Shown here piece by piece: positions 59,511 to 64,000 of a DNA stretch of 64,000 bases; position 1 is the stretch's first letter, and each line of letters begins with the position of its first letter. This stretch comes from DATBLQ01 sp036555325. GTDB taxonomy: Bacteria > Pseudomonadota > Alphaproteobacteria > Rhizobiales > Aestuariivirgaceae. The notes below the pieces were generated by a model, which worked only from the letters and a program-made list of their open reading frames with translations, had not been told where the DNA came from and searched no databases. Location: the NCBI GenBank assembly GCA_036555325.1, contig DATBLQ010000019.1:73482-137481 (forward strand), read 5' to 3'. The translations under genes and the position numbers were made by a program.

Positions 59511-60077
59511 ATGAAAAGGCTGGTCTTTACGGCAGGTGTCTTGCTCTTGTGGGTATTCGCAGGCGCTCTTTTGTTGGCGCTAGTGAAAGAGATTTTTCCG
59601 ACAGGTTCTTATCGGGTTGTCTTCAGCACGATAAGCACTGCAATTCTAGCAGTTATCATGCTTGGATTGCTTCTTAATATCTTTCGCAAAGAGGAAACTG
59701 CCGCGCAGTTGGCGAGCAGGAGTTCTAATGGGAAGCCAAGTACTAATGTGGCCGAAACGAACCGATTCAATGAATCGGAAGAACCAGCCGGCGCCTATTT
59801 GGGCTTAACGGCCGACCGGGGGATGCCATGTTGTTTGGTGGAACTGGTTTTCTCTAGGTCGATGTCGGTAAGAGATTTCAAGACGACAAGAATACGTCGA
59901 AGCAGATCGTTATTTCCATCGGGCATTCCTTCCTCGGTTGCGACGGACATCTCGTTCGCGTCATACGTCCAGCGACGCAGTATTTCGATCTTCTGCTCCC
60001 GACTTAGCGTCGGGTTGATCAAGATATCCTCAGGCCGAGTAAATACCGAACCCGGATCCAGTAGCGCTTGTTCATAA
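59511..60077 (+). CDS. Hypothetical two-helix membrane protein (3' part doubtful)
   Basis: The frame runs 188 codons from the ATG at 59511, with GAGGTG upstream. Residues about 4-26 and 34-58 are clear membrane helices (LVFTAGVLLLWVFAGALLLALVKEIFP and YRVVFSTISTAILAVIMLGLLLNIF), followed by a polar stretch. From about codon 95 the frame is antisense to the better supported gene at 59795-60091, and its composition there is Ser/Arg-rich like a shadow. The true protein probably ended near codon 95-100 and lost its stop. No family recognised. Confidence 0.45.
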   Translation: MKRLVFTAGVLLLWVFAGALLLALVKEIFPTGSYRVVFSTISTAILAVIMLGLLLNIFRKEETAAQLASRSSNGKPSTNVAETNRFNESEEPAGAYLGLTADRGMPCCLVELVFSRSMSVRDFKTTRIRRSRSLFPSGIPSSVATDISFASYVQRRSISIFCSRLSVGLIKISSGRVNTEPGSSSACS

Positions 60078-60091
60078 TCGATTTTGCTCAT
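59795..60091 (-). CDS. Small conserved protein (MSKIDYEQALLDPGSVF type)
   Basis: 98 residues from the ATG at 60091, preceded by GGTGGGG; the frame is open to an ATG at 60133. The sequence starts MSKIDYEQALLDPGSVFTRPEDIL and has LSREQKIEILRRWTYDANEMSVATEEGM, a recurrent pattern in proteobacterial small proteins encoded near stress and hypoxia genes, with the conserved REQKIEILRRWEYDA segment. No catalytic residues; function unknown. It follows the frameshifted membrane protein gene at 60143-60365, likely in one transcript. Confidence 0.75.
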   Translation of the reverse strand: MSKIDYEQALLDPGSVFTRPEDILINPTLSREQKIEILRRWTYDANEMSVATEEGMPDGNNDLLRRILVVLKSLTDIDLEKTSSTKQHGIPRSAVKPK

Positions 60092-60142
60092 GCTCACCCC
60101 ACCGCAGTTCGGTGTCCAGACCCTTTCGCGCATCCTCCTTAG

Positions 60143-60365
60143 TTATGTGCGCTCACTCTCGGCTTGGCTCTTGAGGGTCAGATACATAAGTGAAAGGTAT
60201 ACTGCAGGAATTACTCCGAGGACTATGAAAGCCAAGGAGCCTTCGTTCGGACCACAATCCTCGCGAGTGAATTGGTATCCAACGAATTGCAACTGCTGCT
60301 GCGGTAATCGCCAGTCCAATCCACCATGCCAGAAATGGGTTACGACTACGTGATTTGCCGGCCAT
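60143..60365 (-). pseudogene. Small two-helix membrane protein with an apparent frameshift
   Basis: From the ATG at 60365, with an excellent AAGGAGAG site, the frame reads MAGKSRSRNPFLAWWIGLAITAAAVA and then loses its hydrophobic pattern. In the neighbouring frame the text continues LQFVGYQFTREDCGPNEG, then a clear second membrane helix LAFIVLGVIPAVYLSLMYL and the polar tail TLKSQAESERT, stopping at 60143-60145. The two halves together make a convincing ~70-residue protein with an N-terminal and a C-terminal helix. Either the gene is broken near 60284, or this is a sequencing error. Confidence 0.6.
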
Positions 60366-60419
60366 TATCTCTTCTCTCCTTACCAGGAGCTGTTCAGATT
60401 GGCGAAGCATATATACAGC

Positions 60420-60929
60420 TCACCAAGTGCTTTGTTCTCTGCGGGATGCAAGACATCCAAAGAATTGCAGTTTGTTTTCCTCCTCTGTTGCCGCCGGCGC
60501 AATGAACAGTTCTGCATCACCTTTCTTTCCATCGACAAACTTAACACCAAAGCGAACCGTCACCGGCTCTCCTCTTGATTTTACAAGATTGAGAACTAGC
60601 CGAAATCGCGCTGCGAGGCGGCGATTGTCGAACGCCTCTAAGTGTGTACCAGCCCCTTTTCGGGCCAGCCCCGCAAATGCCTTATGCCCGGCCCAAGTGA
60701 CCACGTAATCGCCAGTCACTTCATCGATCGAGAACAGAAATCCAAAAGGAAACAATTCTGCTGGTAAATGCTGAATAAGTCTGGAGGAGCTGGCCATCAG
60801 CTCACCATCACGCTGAGATCGCCAAAACAGCCACGCGTCTTGGCCGATTGAGCTCTGCGGAACAGAAGCAAGGTCGACCTCTTCAAACAAGCGAGCCATC
60901 GCCGGAGAAGAAGCGCTGAATTCACTCAT
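60420..60929 (-). CDS. PAS-like sensory domain protein
   Basis: 169 residues. The pattern WLFWRSQRDGELMASSSRLIQHLPAELFPFGFLFSIDEVTGDYVVTWAGHKAFAGLARKGAGTHLEAFDNRRLAARF resembles the PAS_5 family (Pfam PF07310), single PAS-like domains in alphaproteobacterial proteins. There is no output domain, so it may work as an adaptor or a sensor subunit. An FNR/FixK box lies 51 bp upstream of the start, between this gene and the divergent pncB. Confidence 0.55.
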   Translation of the reverse strand: MSEFSASSPAMARLFEEVDLASVPQSSIGQDAWLFWRSQRDGELMASSSRLIQHLPAELFPFGFLFSIDEVTGDYVVTWAGHKAFAGLARKGAGTHLEAFDNRRLAARFRLVLNLVKSRGEPVTVRFGVKFVDGKKGDAELFIAPAATEEENKLQFFGCLASRREQSTW

Positions 60930-60979
60930 CCTCTATCCTCTGACTAGGCCGTATTGTGGGCAAAGCTATCGGTGGACCC

Positions 60980-60993
60980 TTGATCTGGATCAA
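60980..60993. promoter_or_regulatory. FNR/FixK-type anaerobox between the PAS-like gene and pncB
   Basis: TTGATCTGGATCAA is a perfect match to the FNR/FixK consensus TTGAT-N4-ATCAA, and fully palindromic apart from its two central bases. Its centre lies 51 bp before the pncB ATG and 58 bp before the PAS-like start, so it could activate either gene when oxygen is low. Confidence 0.75.
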
Positions 60994-61037
60994 TTCCTCG
61001 CCTGAAATCTCTATTCAGACGGTCCGAGGTGTACTTC

Positions 61038-62402
61038 ATGTCAGCATCGAACAACGCGATATCGCCTGATTATGCGCGTGGGCTGCTGCTCACGGACCTT
61101 TATGAAACAACGATGTTAGAGGCCTATCTGGCATCCGGCATGTCTGAAACAGCCGTATTTGAATTTTTCGTCCGGAAGTTTCCCCCGACTCGGAGTTTTC
61201 TCATGGCAGCGGGCCTCGAGCAGGTGGCGAAGTTTCTGCTGGAGGCCCGATGTTCACCGGCCGAGCTTGCCTGGCTTCGGCGTTCGGGCCAGTTTACCTC
61301 ACAGCTAATTGATTTTCTTGCTAACTTTCAATTTACTGGAGATGTTGACGCCATCCCGGAAGGAACCATCTTTTTTCCGGATGAAACCCTTTTACGGATC
61401 TCCGCTCCCATACTTCAGGCGCAGCTCGTTGAAACCCGGGTGATCAACTTCCTGCAATATCAGACACTGGTGGCGACAAAAGCGGCACGCATGGTCTTGG
61501 CCGCACCGGGAAAGGACCTCATCGACTTTGGCCTGCGTCGTGCCCACAGTGCAGAGGCGGGTGTTCTGGCCGCACGGGCTTCGTTTATCGCAGGCTTCTC
61601 AGGCACGGCGACTGTGCCTGCCAGCATGATGTTCGGTATTCCTATCTTTGGCACTATGGCCCACTCATATGTTCAGGCGCATGCGTCTGAAGAAGAAGCA
61701 TTCCTGAATTTCGCGCGTTCTCAGCCGGACAAAGTGTTCTTCCTCATTGACACCTATGATACCGAAAAGGCCGCAAGAAAGATAACACAGCTGGCGTTGT
61801 CACTTGCCGAAAGCGGAATTGCCATTCGCGGCGTACGGATCGATAGTGGTGATCTTGATCAGCATGCGCGAAATGTTCGCGCCATTCTGGACGAAGCCGG
61901 ACTAACTGAGACCCGCATCATGGCAAGCGGAGGTATCGATGAGTTCAAACTCCGCCACTTGACCGAAGCGAAGGCTCCGATCGACAGTTATGGGATTGGC
62001 ACAAGTCTTGTCGTGTCGGATGATGCGCCGGCTCTCGACTGCGCCTACAAGCTCAAGGCCTACGCCGGTGAACCAAAGCGCAAGCGATCGGAAGGCAAGG
62101 CCTATTGGCCAGGTCCCACACAGATCTTCCGTCAACACAATGGGGCTGGCCAGCTTGCTGGCGATACCATTGGTTGTGCAGATGAGATTTTGCAAGGCGA
62201 GTCTTTATTACAACCAATTATCGTCGGCGGGAAATTGTATAGACCGTTGCCGGAGTTCACAGAACTCAGGCGCTACGCCCTTGGCCAGCTTGGGCGCCTA
62301 CCGGATGAATTGCGACAGCTGGAGGCCAAACCTTCTTACCAAGTCGCAGTTACATCGAAGCTCCGCGATCTCGCTGATGAGGTCGACCGCAAGCATGGAT
62401 AG
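61038..62402 (+). CDS. pncB: Nicotinate phosphoribosyltransferase
   Basis: 454 residues from the ATG at 61038; a GTG at 61029 is also in frame. Family landmarks include GLLLTDLYETTMLEAYLASG, FEFFVRKFPPTRSFLMAAGLEQ, DFGLRRAHS with the active-site His, GTMAHSYVQAH, IRGVRIDSGDLDQHA and SYGIGTSLVVS. It converts nicotinate and PRPP to nicotinate mononucleotide, the salvage entry to NAD; nadE at 2718 completes the path. Placement under an FNR-type box suggests expression under low oxygen, as for nicotinate salvage genes in some anaerobic stress clusters. Confidence 0.92.
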   Translation: MSASNNAISPDYARGLLLTDLYETTMLEAYLASGMSETAVFEFFVRKFPPTRSFLMAAGLEQVAKFLLEARCSPAELAWLRRSGQFTSQLIDFLANFQFTGDVDAIPEGTIFFPDETLLRISAPILQAQLVETRVINFLQYQTLVATKAARMVLAAPGKDLIDFGLRRAHSAEAGVLAARASFIAGFSGTATVPASMMFGIPIFGTMAHSYVQAHASEEEAFLNFARSQPDKVFFLIDTYDTEKAARKITQLALSLAESGIAIRGVRIDSGDLDQHARNVRAILDEAGLTETRIMASGGIDEFKLRHLTEAKAPIDSYGIGTSLVVSDDAPALDCAYKLKAYAGEPKRKRSEGKAYWPGPTQIFRQHNGAGQLAGDTIGCADEILQGESLLQPIIVGGKLYRPLPEFTELRRYALGQLGRLPDELRQLEAKPSYQVAVTSKLRDLADEVDRKHG

Positions 62403-62418
62403 CAATTCCTCGCTGCGG

Positions 62419-62850
62419 CTACTGGAATACTGCCGATTCGAGTTCAGCAACCGGGTAGTTCAAAGTCTCCAGCCCGGCCTCAAGAAAGTCTCCCAACAAC
62501 GGCGTACCTGACAGATATCGAGCGGTATGCCTGTTGTGAGCTGCTGCTGCTTCTGCCCTAAGCCGGGGCCAATCCTCGGCTGTGTAATCTTCTCGACCGA
62601 GCCACATGAGCGCCACAAGATCGATCTGCTCATCGATATTCAAAGAATTGATGAAACCACAAATCTCATTGAAGGTCTCGTCGTCTGGGTGGTCTTCCAG
62701 CACCTCGATCATATTATCGTCGACCGCGTTTGAGCCGAGATCGGTTTCGGTCACCACATCTTTAGCGTCGAATTCCTTCGCTTTCTCAATAAGAAATACA
62801 ACCTTATTCGGCGAGATGTTGATCTCCACCGGCTGTTCCTGCTTGATCAT
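62419..62850 (-). CDS. DUF3775 family protein
   Basis: 143 residues from the ATG at 62850; the frame is also open two codons upstream to a TTG. The family pattern is the acidic N-terminal INISPNKVVFLIEKAKEFDAKD, a DDNMIEVLEDHPDDETFNEICGFINSLNIDEQIDLVALMWLGR core and a Cys-free helical tail. No catalytic residues are known. The start overlaps the stop of the DUF2267 gene by ATGA coupling, so the two are made together under a putative FNR-type control. Confidence 0.8.
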   Translation of the reverse strand: MIKQEQPVEINISPNKVVFLIEKAKEFDAKDVVTETDLGSNAVDDNMIEVLEDHPDDETFNEICGFINSLNIDEQIDLVALMWLGREDYTAEDWPRLRAEAAAAHNRHTARYLSGTPLLGDFLEAGLETLNYPVAELESAVFQ

Positions 62851-63287
62851 GTCCAAAGACTCCGCAGGTCGGCAGGCATGCCTGCGCGTACATCCGCAAT
62901 TTCACCGGCACTCACATGGTGAGACAAAAACGCGAAAACGGTGGAAACCGCATCATCAACGGCCCACACGATTTCGGGAGACATCTCGACGCCGATGCGG
63001 GTGAGAAATGCGTCGCAACTGTGCGGCTTGACTGGCGTGGCGTGAGGCTTCCAGCCTTCATAATATACACCGCGGATAAGCGTAGGCAGCTGCGCTCCGA
63101 ATTGTACCGCCTCGCTCACTTGGAGCCAGTCTCGTATGGCACAGAGGGTAGCACGCAAGAGGCGAAACACCTTGTGACCATCTTCCCATTGCAAATCTTC
63201 TGCCAGATCCTTGATCCATCGTTGTGCGGTCTGGCCTGAATGTTCGATGAATTCCAGTCGACGCTCTGCCATAGGGTTGCCTTTCAT
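62847..63287 (-). CDS. DUF2267 family protein
   Basis: 146 residues from the ATG at 63287 (a further ATG at 63272). The DUF2267 pattern is seen in FIEHSGQTAQRWIKDLAEDLQWEDGHKVFRLLRATLCAIRDWLQVSEAVQFGAQLPTLIRGVYYEGWKP, a helical domain found in stress and dormancy clusters of many bacteria. Function unknown. It heads a two-gene operon with DUF3775. An FNR-type box (63333-63346) lies 46 bp upstream, shared with the divergent host-attachment gene. Confidence 0.85.
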   Translation of the reverse strand: MKGNPMAERRLEFIEHSGQTAQRWIKDLAEDLQWEDGHKVFRLLRATLCAIRDWLQVSEAVQFGAQLPTLIRGVYYEGWKPHATPVKPHSCDAFLTRIGVEMSPEIVWAVDDAVSTVFAFLSHHVSAGEIADVRAGMPADLRSLWT

Positions 63288-63332
63288 GCCTAGCCTTGTT
63301 GGCCCAGCTTAACGGTGCTTGGCTGGGCGGCT

Positions 63333-63346
63333 TTGACATGAATCAA
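63333..63346. promoter_or_regulatory. FNR/FixK-type box between DUF2267 and host-attachment genes
   Basis: TTGACATGAATCAA has the TTGAY-N4-RTCAA layout with both half-sites intact (TTGAC/ATCAA). Its centre is 58 bp before the ATG at 63398 and 53 bp before the DUF2267 start, a placement like that of the box at 60980. Confidence 0.55.
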
Positions 63347-63397
63347 GGTTCAACCCTGCGGCTCGCGGCAAGAACCACGGGTGGAAGTGGGGTACGA

Positions 63398-63856
63398 ATG
63401 AAGAGATCGAGTGTCCGACACCGCGACTGGTTGGTGATTTTCGATGGTCGGAAAGCACTGATCCTGCAGAATGGGGGCGACGAAAGGTACGCGAATCTGC
63501 AAACGCGCGAGTTGCGTGAACACGAACAGGCACCGACACGCAAACTGGGAAGCGACCGGCCCGCCCACGTTCACGAGTCTGTCGGAGCTGCCCGGAGTGC
63601 CGTGGAACAGCCGGATCTTCACAATGAGGCTGAACGGGCTTTCATTGCAGATTTGGCCCACCATCTCCATTCTGTGATTATAACCATTGCGGAACGGCGA
63701 TTGTTCATAATAGCACCGCCGCGCGCACTGGGACGTTTCCGCGAGGCCTGCTCCCCCACGCTTCGAAACTCGATCGCGTTCGAACTACGCAAGGATTGGG
63801 TAAATGAACCGCTAGAGAAAATTGAAAGCCAACTGTTCTCGACCAGGCGGAGGTGA
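63398..63856 (+). CDS. Host-attachment (baeRF-like) protein
   Basis: 152 residues from the ATG at 63398. The pattern RDWLVIFDGRKALILQNGGDERYANL, the charged centre and the C-terminal FIADLAHHLHSVIITIAERRLFIIAPPRALGRFREACSPTLRNSIAFELRKDWVNEPLEKIESQL match the 'host attachment protein' family (PF10116), first linked to Rhizobium attachment to plant cells. Structurally it resembles archaeal release-factor-like domains, and its true job is uncertain. Upstream in-frame sequence from 63296 has no start as good. Confidence 0.85.
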   Translation: MKRSSVRHRDWLVIFDGRKALILQNGGDERYANLQTRELREHEQAPTRKLGSDRPAHVHESVGAARSAVEQPDLHNEAERAFIADLAHHLHSVIITIAERRLFIIAPPRALGRFREACSPTLRNSIAFELRKDWVNEPLEKIESQLFSTRRR

Positions 63857-63884
63857 AGAAACGCGCTCGCGTATCATCATAACG

Positions 63885-64000
63885 TCAATGCGACATCAGT
63901 AGCGGAACGCTCATGGTCGACAGTGCAGTTCTCGTGGCCCCTCCCAGCACATATTCGCGGAGGCGCGAATGACCGTAGGCACCCATGACGACCATTCCGG
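63885..64000 (-). CDS. Universal stress protein UspA-like (C-terminal end; start outside window)
   Basis: Only the last 38 codons are inside the window. The minus strand reads MVVMGAYGHSRLREYVLGGATRTALSTMSVPLLMSH and stop, with the UspA ATP-binding signature GxYGHSRxRExxxGGATRxxL and the final PVLxSH-like ending. Usp proteins accumulate under stress and starvation. It extends the stress-gene character of this end of the window. Confidence 0.85.
   Translation of the reverse strand, partial: GMVVMGAYGHSRLREYVLGGATRTALSTMSVPLLMSH

Overview
The window is GC-rich bacterial chromosome. Gene families common in Alphaproteobacteria (paired DUF1194 secreted VWA proteins, the small YLDPGTGS protein with its methyltransferase and sulfatase partners, DUF2267 and host-attachment stress genes, FNR/FixK-type boxes, palindromic intergenic repeats) suggest a Hyphomicrobiales-like alphaproteobacterium. 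I infer this from gene content; no rRNA or marker phylogeny is available. I saw no rRNA, tRNA, CRISPR array, transposase or integrase.

Layout. 1-2430: the end of a zinc metallopeptidase, a ketopantoate-reductase-like gene and a decayed acyl-CoA synthetase. 2718-5717: nadE and gltX. 5937-10965: a BKACE-type enzyme, a PhnD-like binding protein, and an XRE regulator divergent from a desaturase/FAD-oxidoreductase pair with a duplicated operator-like repeat between them. 11123-14330: a translationally coupled three-gene envelope module. 14687-21235: a peptide/opine-type ABC transporter without a binding protein, then a dimethylglycine/sarcosine-dehydrogenase-like enzyme. 21278-22174: a RarD-type permease of lower GC.

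22385-28563 is the most interesting stretch. It has an M24 protein with the full residue set of the DMSP lyase DddP, a KefB-like antiporter, and an opposing operon (Fe-alcohol dehydrogenase, enolase-superfamily enzyme, cupin) whose cupin keeps the metal and tyrosine residues of DMSP lyase DddQ. 28688-33261: a methyltransferase, then a DUF1194/ornithine-cyclodeaminase-like/trimethylamine-dehydrogenase-like operon. Together with the DMGDH-like and BKACE genes this suggests breakdown of methylated osmolytes (sulfonium and quaternary-amine compounds), a hypothesis only.

33479-45838: an orphan PotA-type ATPase, moaA, permeases, an ICMT-family methyltransferase, a copper chaperone, a second DUF1194 protein, a DUF922 protease-like protein, a DUF5996 protein, a single-subunit molybdenum hydroxylase with its own MoaD-like protein, and an AbgB-like amidohydrolase. 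45947-58248: a desaturase plus Rieske ferredoxin, a flavin-binding protein, a glutamine amidotransferase, an M20 dipeptidase beside a dead copy, a DASS transporter plus tandem Usp protein, Mrp, metY and amtB.

58437-64000 changes character: short, lower-GC genes (DUF883-like, tiny membrane proteins, PAS-like, nicotinate phosphoribosyltransferase, DUF3775, DUF2267, host-attachment protein, UspA) with two FNR/FixK-type boxes. It looks like an oxygen-limitation or general-stress island.
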